DNA of 64,000 nucleotides from contig NC_086377.1 of assembly GCF_036588685.1 (NCBI RefSeq), positions 69,632,283 through 69,696,282 on the forward strand. Direction: 5' to 3'. Both the position numbers and the translations under genes were made by a program. Of this stretch, positions 54,489 through 64,000 are shown one piece after another. This DNA comes from Mytilus trossulus (Eukaryota > Mollusca > Bivalvia > Mytilida > Mytilidae). The notes under the pieces were generated by a model that was not told where the DNA came from, did not search any database, and was given only the letters and a program-made list of their open reading frames with translations. Positions within the stretch are counted from its first letter, which is position 1; every line of letters begins with the position of its first letter.

Positions 54489-55654
54489 TGCAAAAAAAAA
54501 AAAAAATTACAAACATTTTCTATTCACAACTTATATAGAAATTCTGTTACTACAATTTTTCAAATTACTAAGTCATGTAAGTCAACATAAAACTTGCAAA
54601 ACTTCAACATGTCTAACCAAAATTTTATAGACTAAAACAGTGCTTGTTCAAAATATTAATGGAGTACATGTAGGTACAAATACATGTATACATGATGTTT
54701 GTAAACTAGAGTTTAAGATTCAATTTGTACTAGTCCTTAAACATTGTTAAAATTTTAATTTATGAAAACACTTCCTGAAGGATTTTAGGTACATGTATGT
54801 GCTAAAAAAATGTCCAAAAAAAACCCCGTAGTTGTTCATGTTACCAGCACATTGATTTGAGTTTGGCCAGCAAATTGAGGGATATTTAGAAGTCAGTGGT
54901 TGTTTTAAGTAATTGTAAAGATTTTATAATATGGTTTGGTCCTTTTTCACCTCATTTCCATGTACTTCACTGGTAATGTTGATTTATTGTGATTATGTTT
55001 AAATCTCTTAATGCTGTTAGCAAAAAGTTTAAATTATTTGGTATACATGTATGGAGAGATTTAAAGATGTACATGAATATTGGATTGGTTTCAGTTATTT
55101 GATCACGACCTCATTTATACATTTAAGTTCATCTGACCAAAAGTGTTACTTTATACAAAAAAACAACCTTCATTTATTTCTGCTTTTTATATCATTAATT
55201 ACAAATATACATGTATATACCAAAAGTCTACACCATTTTTTAAGATATTGGTTATTTTGAAACCGTAACGAAAAAGAATATAGTAGAAGCTTTAAAACAT
55301 AGTCAGATATTTCAGTGAGTGAACTTATGTTAAAATGTTGCATACAGCTTTTGTTGAACTTTTGTTATAATGTTGCATACAGCTTTTGTCATAATTCATG
55401 TAATTATTGTTAATATCTTCATATATTTTTTAATCATGATGATGTTCATGTATATCATTTTGTCCAACCTGCAACAGAAAACGAGACAAAACAATGCTAC
55501 ATGTATATTCAAGTGGCAGATTTTGTTTTTTGAAATGTTTATATCAAGTGGCGAAAGTTCCATGTAATGTTATTTCTTTATGAGCAATAGGATAACTATA
55601 TTTAGTATGTGTGTAACTTGCAAGGTCCTTGATCTCATGTTGACCAGACAGTTT
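54489..55654. other. Upstream flank of the accessory gene; nothing else recognised
   Basis: AT-rich, with several 'acatgtat' words. Further 5' exons of the minus-strand gene could be here but none is convincing. Open frames 55051-55260 and 55370-55567 have no domain. Confidence 0.35.
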
Positions 55655-56060
55655 TTATGCCGGGCATTATATTTTGTGGTCTGTGCATTCGTTTGTTTGT
55701 TCGTTCATTGGTTTGTCTGTCCCGCGTCATGTTGAATTGTTTGGTCAAGAAAGTTTTTGATGAAGCTGCTGTCCAATCAACTTGAAACTTAGTTCACATG
55801 TTCCTTATAGTATGATCGTTCTAATTTTAAAGCTAAATTAGACTGTTGACCCCAATTTCACGGTCCACTGAAGATGGAAAATGGAAGTTTTAGTTTCAGG
55901 TTAAACTTTTTGGTCAAGGTAGTTTTTGATGAAGTTGAAGTCCAATCAACTTGAAACTTAGTACACATCCCTATGGTATGATCTTTTTTAATTTCAATGC
56001 CAATTTAGATTTTTTACCCAATTTCACAGTCCATTGGACATGAAAAATGATAGTACAAGT
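55655..56060 (+). repeat. R7 dispersed repeat, forward copy
   Basis: Starts 'ttatgccgggcattatattt', with GTTTGTTT/GTTC microsatellite-like text. The block 'aagtccaatcaacttgaaac' is present twice (about 55775 and 55947). Reverse relative at 15570-15838. Confidence 0.65.
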
Positions 56061-56099
56061 GGGCGTCCGTGTACTAAGTTAAAACACATTCTTGTTAAT

Positions 56100-56560
56100 A
56101 TTTGACCTCAACCTCATTTTATGTATATGTGAACATGGTTCAGTTTTGGTGTTCAAGATACTAAAAGTAAAAGGCCTTCTATATTTGGTGTATGGAAAAA
56201 TTGTAAGGTTGTCAATTGACCTTGACCTCATTTGTATGTTTCAGTGGTTAAATTAAAGTTTTTGAATTATGTTTTTTTTCTTTAATACTACATGTATATA
56301 TATGCAATTGGTGAATTATATTTGGTGTATGGAAATATTTTATGATGAACATGTCAGACTTGCAGGTTTAATTTGACCTTGACCTCATATTCATGGATCA
56401 TTGCTCAGTGTGAAGTTTTTGCGATTTACATGTAATCTGTAAACTATAAGCAATAAGTCAACTATATTTGTTGTATGGAATGATTTTAAGGTGTATATGT
56501 CTGGCAGGTATCACCTGACCTTCACCTAGTACATGTAGTATTAATGTAGTAATTCTAACA
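56100..56560 (+). repeat. R10 tandem repeat, second array
   Basis: Three to four units like those at 39840-40615, with 'ttgaccttgacctcat' and 'atatttggtgtatgga'. Confidence 0.65.
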
Positions 56561-56573
56561 TTTTTAAATATAT

Positions 56574-57490
56574 GTTCCGGACCAAATGAGTATTTGGACC
56601 ATACGCGTATGGTAATGACCATTTGGGTATAGACTCGTATGGTCGGGGTAATAAACACTCTGTTACAGATTACTTTTAATACTTCTAGACTCTTCATCAA
56701 AAAGACGCTATCATATAGGTAATTTTATTATTATATTATAATAAAAAGATAAGCTAGATAAAAATAAGCATTAAGTTTCACCTTGTTAATTTTACTTACT
56801 TGTCAAAACTATAATAAACACATTTTATACTTATGGTCATTACCGATGGTCATTACCGATAGTCAATATCGATTTGTTATTACGAGTGGATAGCACTATT
56901 TCGACTTAAAAAAATAACTTCCAAAAATTTCTTAATGAACTGAGCAACATTACACAATTAAGAAGTAACCGGAAAGTAGCATAGTTTATTTAGTGGTTTG
57001 TGAATATGATGTTTTGCAGTCATGTTACGATATTTGAGATCTATAGCTTCTTTAAAAAAATACCACCGTAGACATGTCGAAATGGCCCAAGACCTCGGTG
57101 TCACTGTACGCAGAGCTACAAATAGGCTAGCTTTTCACTCGCAAACAAAAGGTGTAAATGAAAAGGATCGTGCACAACCAAGACTTGCAAATGCAAAAAA
57201 CTATGATACCATATGGAAGTAAATGTCACCAAAACCTACAAGTAAGAATGTAATTAACGATGAAAACTAACTATGGCATTAATATTTAATTTTTACGTAG
57301 TATTTGTATTATAAAAATAATACATTATCATGTTACCATCATTTTATTTAAGATAAAGATTTGTAGTATTGAAACTTTTATAATGTTATTTAAAACAAAA
57401 TATACCTTTATGGTCCAAATACTCATATGGTCCAGCCCGTTAATAACCAAACGAGTATTACACTCATATGGTCCCGACCATACGCGATGT
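56574..57490. mobile_element. Inverted-repeat element with 'ggaccata' subterminal motifs
   Basis: Left (56581-56645) and right (57410-57485, complement) carry the same words in mirrored orientation: ATGAGTATTTGGACCATA and CGTATGGTCGGG. The order of the words is shuffled between the ends. The right end interrupts the Tc1 transposase at about 57497. No clear target duplication. An exon-like ORF lies inside. Confidence 0.5.
57022..57222 (+). CDS. Exon-like ORF inside the inverted-repeat element, unassigned
   Basis: Preceded by the acceptor 'atgttttgcag' (AG at 57019-57020). It reads MLRYLRSIASLKKYHRRHVE, MAQDLGVTVRRATNRLAFHS, then GVNEKDRAQPRLANAKNYDT and IWK; a GTAAAT just before the stop could be a donor. 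The composition is basic and helical, as in a DNA-binding segment, but no family is recognised. It may be a leftover of the element's own gene or a captured host exon. Confidence 0.35.
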   Translation: MLRYLRSIASLKKYHRRHVEMAQDLGVTVRRATNRLAFHSQTKGVNEKDRAQPRLANAKNYDTIWK

Positions 57491-57497
57491 TTGTCCG

Positions 57498-58241
57498 GAA
57501 ACCGCCGTCTGACGTACGGCAGGAAGGTGTCCCTCAGAATGTGGTCTGTAAAGAACTGTCCATTTATAATACCGTCGAATATTAGAATGAGTGTAGCGCC
57601 TCTTTTGCTGATACCAGCCCACACATGAACCTTAAGAGGATGTTTTGGTTTCAGAAGTGATGGTCTGACTCGGTCAAATCGTATGAAGATGTAAACTTTA
57701 TTCTGATTGAGCTGAACAGTACACTCATCACTGAAGATCATATCGTTAAACTGGTCATTGTTCACTTGTAGCTTCTAGCATCTTGCAAAATGCTATCCTC
57801 TTTCCTTTGTTGATGTGTCTGGCAATACCGTGGTTTGGTACACGTGAAGCCGGCGTGGACTATGGGTCTCTTTGTCGTACACAGACTGACCGTAGACTTT
57901 TTAAGAAGAAACTTTTTGTGAAGAGTTCTACTGGATGTGCACGGTTCTGAAGATAATGTTATTTTTACAAACTTTACATCGGCTCTTGTTAGCGTCTTCA
58001 TAGTCTTAATTTTTTGTGGAGAAGGACAGGTAATCTCTTCGGTAAACTTCCCTAGACGATACTGTTGAACCCAGTAGTCAATTACTTGACGAGTACCTTT
58101 AATGCCTTTGGAATAAGAGCCCCTCTGATATCTCGTATAGCTATTCCGGTATAGACGAACTATGTCCAGCTTGGTTAAATGACTTGTTCGTACCATCATG
58201 CGTTGTAAGAGATTAAATTGTATACTTAAAAAGATGAGCAA
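57498..58241 (-). pseudogene. Tc1-like transposase, C-terminally truncated
   Basis: Frame 58241-57762 holds the N-terminal part: TKLDIVRLYRNSYTRYQRGS (helix-turn-helix region), GTRQVIDYWVQQYRLGKF, and a second helical set (TLHKKFLLKKSTVSLCTTKR). Frame 57765-about 57498 holds the catalytic core: NDMIFSDECTVQLNQNK with the first Asp, then KHPLKVHVWAGISKRGATLI and FLPYVRRRFPDKHRV. The second Asp block and the DD34E Glu region are lost, because the sequence is cut at about 57498 by the inverted-repeat element. A frameshift at about 57763 separates the two halves. Tc1/mariner assignment is firm, and the copy is dead. Confidence 0.85.
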
Positions 58242-58734
58242 AATGTTCAGCGACTGACAATCAACACTATGAATGTTAATTTAAACGGTCGTGTTTTAAG
58301 TACCTGTCTCACCTAATATATTTCTACTGCAGCTAATTACCTACTTAATCAGCTGTAACTAATCCCTACTAATAAAATTAGGATTTCTCTGTTTTATTAC
58401 CCTGTTTACCTTGAATTAAAAAGTTCAAATACTGAATTTATATGTTCCTATTTTTTATGACTCTAGTCACCTTACATGTACAATTAAAGTAGCGTTTGTT
58501 ATTTGTTAAATTTTTACCTTTCAATAAACAGTAGTTTCAAAGCTTTCGAAATTTTAGTGTGTGAAATAAAAAAAAAAAAAAGTTATTTATATTTACGATT
58601 TTTTTTTGGTGTAGACCTCATTTAATCAATTGTTGAAACCTATTTTATTCAAAACAAAATTCTCTGTAAATGTGAGGTCCTAATTTCAAATTAAATTAAT
58701 ATTTATTATTTGTGTTCAGATTTTTAAAATATAA
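58242..58734. other. Intergenic, nothing recognised
   Basis: AT-rich with A-runs and T-runs; no TIR for the Tc1 relic was found. Confidence 0.35.
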
Positions 58735-58925
58735 CTTAACCTCATGCAAAGCTCTGATTCCTTTCATTGATTTGGCTATACTTTTTGGACATTTTCGATA
58801 ATAGCTCTTCATCTTTTATATAAGCTTTGGATTTCAAATATTTTGGCTAAAAGCATCACTGAAGAGACATGTTTTGTCGAAATGCGCATCTGGTGCAAGA
58901 AAATTGGTACCGTTAATTTTATAAA
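58735..58925 (+). repeat. R2b dispersed repeat
   Basis: 'cactgaagagacatgttttg' and 'gaaatgcgcatctggtgcaa' are the complement of text at 63780-63960. Confidence 0.65.
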
Positions 58926-59504
58926 GTTTACAAGTCAAAAAGAGCTGTTGAATATTTTAAGGATGCACTTATTTGAAATTAATGAAATCGAGAATATTGA
59001 ATTAATAACTTAAATATATATATTTATGTATTGCTACCATACAATAGTAGGTCTAAAATAAAATAGTGTTTGTTTCCCAAATCCCGACAGACCCTGAAAA
59101 AGGTACAACTCATAAAATGTCATTGTCCAAACTAAGTCAAATATTATTATTCATTCCCGATATGATCAACCGATATTGTTTCAGCTTTTCAAATGCGTAA
59201 TGCGAAACTCTCATTTCGTAAAACGCCTTTTCGATTAAAAATCGTATTCCGATACCTCTTTATTGATTTCTTTCTACGTGATAATTATACAATAAGGAAA
59301 GACGAGAAAAACGAAGAGTCAAGAGGAGCATGATTCGTCTGCATAAAAATGGACGGACAATTTACACTTTTGTCGTCTGTTAGAATTAGATTTATGGACA
59401 AGGATTTAAGTTGACGATTTGATTTTTTCATTGAATGTAATTTTGGCCAAATTTCCTTATGTTACAGCTAAGTCTTTAGCTTAGGTGGTGGGCATAAATA
59501 TTTT
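58926..59504. other. Intergenic upstream of the DIRS-like relic
   Basis: No coding that can be joined to the RNase H relic, and no other feature. Confidence 0.3.
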
Positions 59505-60440
59505 AATGACTCCAGTAGAATGGCTAGAATCATGTCAAAGTTCTTTTACATGGAAATTGAAAGTAGAATCGGGTGGGATATTCCCATTACAGGGTTCAAT
59601 CCCGTCGAGGTATTATCAGAGTTAGAGTTCTGGTTAGAAAATGTCACTAAGATTAACTATCGTAAATTAGGTCATTTCAGTAAATCTTCAGTTGTCATAT
59701 ACTCAGATGCCAGTAATATTGCCGCTGGTGCAAACACCGTTGAATTAGAAAATAAGATTTTCCATAAGATGTGGACATGAAGTGAAACGGTGCAAAGCTC
59801 CACCTGGAGAGAGCTGAAAGCTATAGAGTTTGCCCTTTTCTCTAGGGAATAGTTTCACAGGAAAATAAGTGGTTTTCTGGCAATCAAAATTGTGTCAAAA
59901 TAGTTAATTCAGGAAGTATGAAAGAAAATCTTCATATAGCAAAATCTATTTTTTTCATTTTGCATTCAAAAAGGAATATCAATTGATATTCAATGGATTC
60001 CCAGAAACAAAATGAAAAGACTGATTATATCAGTAAAAAGGTTGACTTTGAGGACTGGGGAGTCTCACATTTATTTATTTTTATTTTTTTTAAATGATAT
60101 GTGGGGTCCTTATGCGATTGATAGATTTGCAAGTGTCGAAAAATAGAAAAGTTTTTAACTCCTTATTTTAGCAACCTGATTCGGAAGCAGTTGATGCATC
60201 TACCAAGTTTGGACCAACGAAAATAATTGGCTAGTTCCACCAATTAATCTGGTGATTAGATCGATTAAACACATTATAGGTTGTTAAGCTCGAGGCATGT
60301 TAGTTTTGCCTAAGTGGACTTCGGCTGCATTCTGGCATTTAGTATTCGATAAACATTTTATTGATCAAGATTACGTAAAAGATGTTATTGTGTTTAAAAA
60401 TACTGATGGTATTTATAAACAAGGTTCGAATAAGAACACT
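59505..60440 (+). pseudogene. DIRS-like retrotransposon RNase H region, decayed
   Basis: The intact part (59505-59780) reads ARIMSKFFYMEIESRIGWDI, VLSELEFWLENVTKINYRKL, then VVIYSDASNIAAGANTVELE with an RNase H Asp, and IFHKMW before TGA. The same frame continues with SSTWRELKAIEFALFS. After more stops and shifts come CVKIVNSGSMKENLHIAKSI, EKTDYISKKVDFEDWGVSH, and in other frames DRFA-, PPIN- and LPKW-type blocks (60110-60330). YSDASN..GA, STWREL and DRFA.....PPI..LPKW in this order are typical of DIRS-type RT-RNase H. RT core and tyrosine recombinase were not found. Heavily broken. Confidence 0.6.
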
Positions 60441-61129
60441 TGAGGATATTGATGCCATCACTGATCTCAGACTGACTTGAGATGTTCAGTTTCTTTGAGA
60501 GGTAACAGTTTTAGTCGTACACAGTAATACGTGTACGACTAGTTCACTATTGACAAACATCTTGGATACCATATTCTTTTTTTTTTACCCAACATTTGAA
60601 GTGGCGAGGTATACTGGTATTATGTAGCAATTTACCCTGATGATAGCGGGAAAAGGGGGATAAGTCAAATAATAACCGGAAGTTGTGATAAATTTGGAAA
60701 TCCACATGTCTTCTTTTCATATTTCATAGACCATGTTTGATATTTAATGTATAGGTATAGTTTGATGTACGTTGAAGAAAGCGTAACATCTCAATCGATT
60801 CTTTGTGACACATATTTAACGTGTAATTTGTAAGCAAGAGTGACATCCCTTTAACTATGTTTCATTTCCAACTGTAAATAAAGTCATCATTTTATGCAGG
60901 ACCAAACAGTATTATTAACAATTAAAACCAAGAAATTGTCATGTCATCATATGCCCAACTGGTTTGTCTTGTGTTCATACATGTATGCTAACTACATGTA
61001 AATACCAAGCACCCCACCACCCACACACTCACTCCAACTTACTATTTCATACTTAAAATTAATGTATAAATACTTTTTTTAAAACTTACTTCATTACCAT
61101 TAGCATGATTAGCTGCTTTAAGATACAAT
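60441..61129. other. Intergenic with one strong hairpin
   Basis: TAGTCGTACAC (60512-60522) pairs perfectly with 60531-60541 over an 8-nt loop, about 70 bp after the DIRS-like relic. The rest is AT-rich. Confidence 0.45.
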
Positions 61130-61260
61130 TATCAAATATTAGAAAAAGTTGTCTTGGTCATATGACCGATTTAAGGTAACATCAAATACAATTATCAATA
61201 CATATTAGAAAGTTGTTTTGGTCAAATGACCGATTTAAGGTCACATCAATGACAATCATC
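61130..61260 (+). repeat. R13 tandem pair
   Basis: 'atgaccgatttaaggt' occurs near 61162 and 61228 within two copies of a unit of about 65 bp. A third copy is at 29461-29520. Confidence 0.6.
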
Positions 61261-62201
61261 AAAAAAAAAAATCAAATTTACAGTAAAATGTCGAAAAGTT
61301 ATCAATATACCAACAGCGGTTTGCTGTTGTATTATTTACAATTATCCTATAAATATGGTCAATTGAAGGTAACATCTGAATGAATTATCCCAAAAGTGGT
61401 AAAATTTACTAAAAAAAAAGTATTATAATTCTATAATTTGGTAATGTAACTGCGGTGTTTGATACCTTGCTGCGACAGTTGTCAACTAATTGCAGTTACT
61501 TAAAACCTATTTGTACTTTTCATGGGTGGTTAACAAGTGATGTTCTGTAAATTTACATTTAATATAAGTCGAAAGGATGAGTTTTATAAAAAAAAATGGT
61601 AGTATTTTTAAGTCGCACATTTAAGCGAACACAGAAATCAATAAGAGGTAAATTAAAGTAATGCCTTTTTTAAAAGCATTTTAGCATTTCGTTGTTAAGC
61701 TTAAAAGATCCAAATATGAATTAATCGAAATTGCACATCTCTTTTGTATTGTATGTACTTATTTGTTCAATACAACATTATTTTCAACATCCATGAAAAA
61801 GTAACAAAGTCCATCACGAATTCCTTTTTTTAGATAACGAAAACATGCAGTCCACTTAATCAAACTGAGGTGGCTTTACAGACGCATTTTTTTTAACCCC
61901 CAAGATTTTACCATAGACCAAGCTGCATCCATTTCCAACGGGGGGTCCGAATTTCATTGGAGAAAGTGGCATAATAAGTGTATGTTTTAAAAGTCGATAT
62001 TTCTTTACTTAAGTCGCAATATCCACCGACTATTTCAGAGTAATAACCACAGAAAATAACATATTTTAATTATATGTTAACCAAATATTTTATAATACGA
62101 ATAACATAGATGCTCTAAAATCAGCATCTTTATTTTTGGCTACCCGTTCATCAGATGAACCGTTTTTAATATAAAGAATAAATGCATGTCATGTTTTTCA
62201 G
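61261..62201. other. Intergenic, nothing recognised
   Basis: AT-rich; one more 'gaaggtaacatct' word near 61366. No coding supported. Confidence 0.35.
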
Positions 62202-62411
62202 GTATTTAGAGCATTGCAGGGCACAACTGAAGGGTGTAGATCAACAACGCTTAAAACAATTAACCAAGGCATACACACCATTGCAAAAGCAGTTCAAGAC
62301 CTAGAAAAGAAAAAAGAAAATTATGCTATTGAAAGAAATATTTTTTTAAAATTACTAATAGCAGTGAAGACAATGCAAGGGTTTTATATCCTATCCATTT
62401 CGATAGGATAG
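62202..62411 (+). CDS. Possible exon with helical segment, unassigned
   Basis: Follows the acceptor 'catgtttttcag'. In phase 0 it reads VFRALQGTTEGCRSTTLKTI, NQGIHTIAKAVQDLEKKKEN, then YAIERNIF and a hydrophobic end to TAG. The middle is a plausible amphipathic helix. No partner exon or domain could be identified. Confidence 0.3.
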   Translation, partial: VFRALQGTTEGCRSTTLKTINQGIHTIAKAVQDLEKKKENYAIERNIFLKLLIAVKTMQGFYILSISIG

Positions 62412-62474
62412 AGGAATTTGGCAGTAAATTATAAACTATTATAAAAAAAAAACAAGCTGTCCGGCAAAAATTAA

Positions 62475-62640
62475 AAAAAATGGTATGATTGCAAATGAGA
62501 CAACTCCTAAACAGAACAAAATGACACAAAAGTTAAGGAATATAAGTCACCATAAGACCTTCAATAATGAGCACAGCCCATACAGCTTTTAAAGGTTTCA
62601 ACATGACAATGTTAATTGATTCATACGAGTCAACTTAAGT
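62475..62640 (+). repeat. R4 repeat, diverged 5' part
   Basis: 'gattgcaaatgagacaactc', 'aagaccttcaat' and 'acagcccatacagc' are R4 words of the subtype seen at 33905. Confidence 0.6.
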
Positions 62641-62665
62641 CGTATTTAAACACTATTTTTTAAAT

Positions 62666-62878
62666 TAATTAATTGATTGTTAGTTGCTGAACGTCCAGTG
62701 GCAAATATTTCATGCATATTTAGGACGAGAACAAGTTCACAATACATACAGTTAGTAGGTTGATACAATAGAGGTCATCTGTGATGATGGTCGAGGAAAT
62801 TTGAACTGCCACTTGAAAATAGAGTATATTGGATAGTGACATAAATTTTGCCTTGCAACAGGCCACCTACGGACCCCT
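62666..62878 (-). repeat. R3 SINE, 5'-truncated
   Basis: Tail and adjoining half of R3; truncated after 'ggccacctacggacccc'. Confidence 0.7.
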
Positions 62879-63060
62879 TTTTTAAAACGCAGCAGATATA
62901 AGCAAGACAAGTCTAAATTTATATATAGTCTAAGAATTGGCACAACAGTGCTGATGATTATAAGATGGTATTACACACAAATGTTATAAAAGGATTCAAA
63001 ATCTATGCAATAGAAAAAAAACCGACAACCTCCGTAATGTATGAAGGAAAAGTCAACAAA

Positions 63061-63770
63061 AAACTAGAGGCTCTAAAGAGCCTGTGTCACTCACCTTGGT
63101 CTATGTGAATATTAAACAAAGGACCCAGATGGATTCATGATAACTTTGTGTTTTTATGATAGTAATGTGTTTGTACATCTTACTTTACTGTACATTATTG
63201 CTGCTAACAATTATCTCTACCCATAATGAACTTGGCCCAGTAGTTTTAGTGAAAAATGTTAGTAAAAATTTACTAATTTTATGAAAATTGTTAAAGGTTG
63301 ACTATAAATCCTTAGGTCAATTCACCATTTTGGTCATGTTGATTTATTTTCAGATATCACTTTGCTGTTCATTATTGCTGTTTACAGTTTTTCTATATCG
63401 ATAATAGTATTCAAAATAATAACCAAAAACGGCAAAATTTCCTTAAAATTACTAGTTCAGGGGCGGCAACCTATTAACAGGTTGTCAGATCCATCTAAAA
63501 AATTCAAGGCAGACAGATCTTCATCTGATAAACAATTTTCTTAAGCAAGATTTGCTCTAAATGCTTTGGTTTTTGAATTATAAGCCAAAAACTTTATTTT
63601 ACACCTATGTTCTATTTTTAGCCATGGCGGCCATCTTGGTTTGATTGCCGGGTAAAAGGACACATTTTTAAAACAAGATACCCCAAAGATGATTGTGAAC
63701 AAGTTTAGTTTAATTTTTTTTTTTGTAAAAGATGACTAAGATTTACGAAAAATGGTTAACATTGACTCTA
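63061..63770 (+). repeat. R1 repeat, 5' end and body
   Basis: Starts with the hairpin AGGCTCTAAAGAGCCT (63068-63083) and 'tgtgtcactcaccttggtc'. It carries the 'gatttgctctaaatgctttg' and 'ccatggcggccatctt' blocks and stops before the 3' hairpin, where R2b begins. Confidence 0.7.
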
Positions 63771-63779
63771 ATAATATTA

Positions 63780-63960
63780 ACGGTACCAATTTTCTTGCAC
63801 CAGATGCGCATTTCGACAATACATGTCTCTTCAGTGATGCTCGTTGCCAAAATATTTGAAATCCAAAGCTTATATAAAAGATGAAGAGCTATAATTCAAA
63901 AGGTCCAAAAAGTATAGACAAATCCGTGAAAGGACTCAGAGCTTTGCACGAGGGAGATAC
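63780..63960 (-). repeat. R2b dispersed repeat, reverse copy
   Basis: Complement of 58735-58925: 'ttcttgcaccagatgcgcat' and 'tgtctcttcagtgatgctc'. Confidence 0.65.
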
Positions 63961-64000
63961 ATTCCTTAATTTATAATAATTTCTATCATTTTGTACCAGC

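Overview
The window looks like nuclear DNA of a bivalve mollusc, most probably a mussel (Mytilus-like). This is an inference from recognised repeat types and coding style, not a database match. The DNA is AT-rich. Coding signal comes in short blocks bounded by GT/AG splice signals, and nearly all recognisable protein sequence belongs to eukaryotic transposable elements. There is no sign of operons, ribosome binding sites, CRISPR arrays or rRNA.

Layout. 1-3.1 kb: the 3' end of a probable host gene on the + strand (exons at 901-959, 1011-1131, 2509-2643 and 2955-3024); its introns carry a tRNA-derived SINE and a short Helitron. 3.2-9.3 kb: dispersed repeats, a broken RGG-box ORF, a TTAA-flanked foldback element and a 1.5 kb tandem block. 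10.2-11.7 kb: a CACTA-type non-autonomous transposon. 13.4-15.4 kb: a KDZ transposase relic and an unassigned ORF pair behind a duplicated upstream segment. 19.9-21.6 kb: a 5'-truncated LINE with an RNase H domain. 22.4-23.1 kb: a second short Helitron. 24.2-26.7 kb: a pogo-like transposase, a LINE endonuclease fragment and a Ty3/gypsy RT fragment packed end to end, the last folded into a perfect 66-bp-arm palindrome. 26.8-29.5 kb and 51.1-54.5 kb: two diverged copies of an LTR element on the minus strand, each with LTR, purine tract and a spliced-looking accessory gene. 29.5-34.8 kb: one complete-ended Helitron (29867-34722) encoding Rep and PIF1-type helicase, inserted in a SINE whose two halves rejoin exactly when the Helitron is removed. 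35.2-35.9 kb: a third short Helitron. 36-48 kb: sparse, with repeats, a hypothetical minus-strand two-exon gene and a MULE-type transposase exon. 48.6-50 kb: a LINE C-terminus and a SINE carrying a nested 772-bp transposon with a 9-bp target duplication. 55.7-60.5 kb: tandem repeats, a foldback element holding an exon-like ORF, a Tc1 transposase relic and a DIRS-like RNase H relic. 60.5-64 kb: mostly dispersed repeats.

The elements act on one another rather than as a pathway. The Helitron at 29.9 kb shares its terminal sequences with the three short Helitrons and is the kind of element that could have mobilised them, but it is broken: the N-terminal Rep region is missing, and it has one frameshift and one in-frame stop. 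The most unusual item is the LTR element pair with a conserved 3' accessory exon next to the purine tract (GTPxEN motif; a C2H2 finger in copy 2). Repeat families are given local names here (R1, R2 and so on) because no library search was possible.
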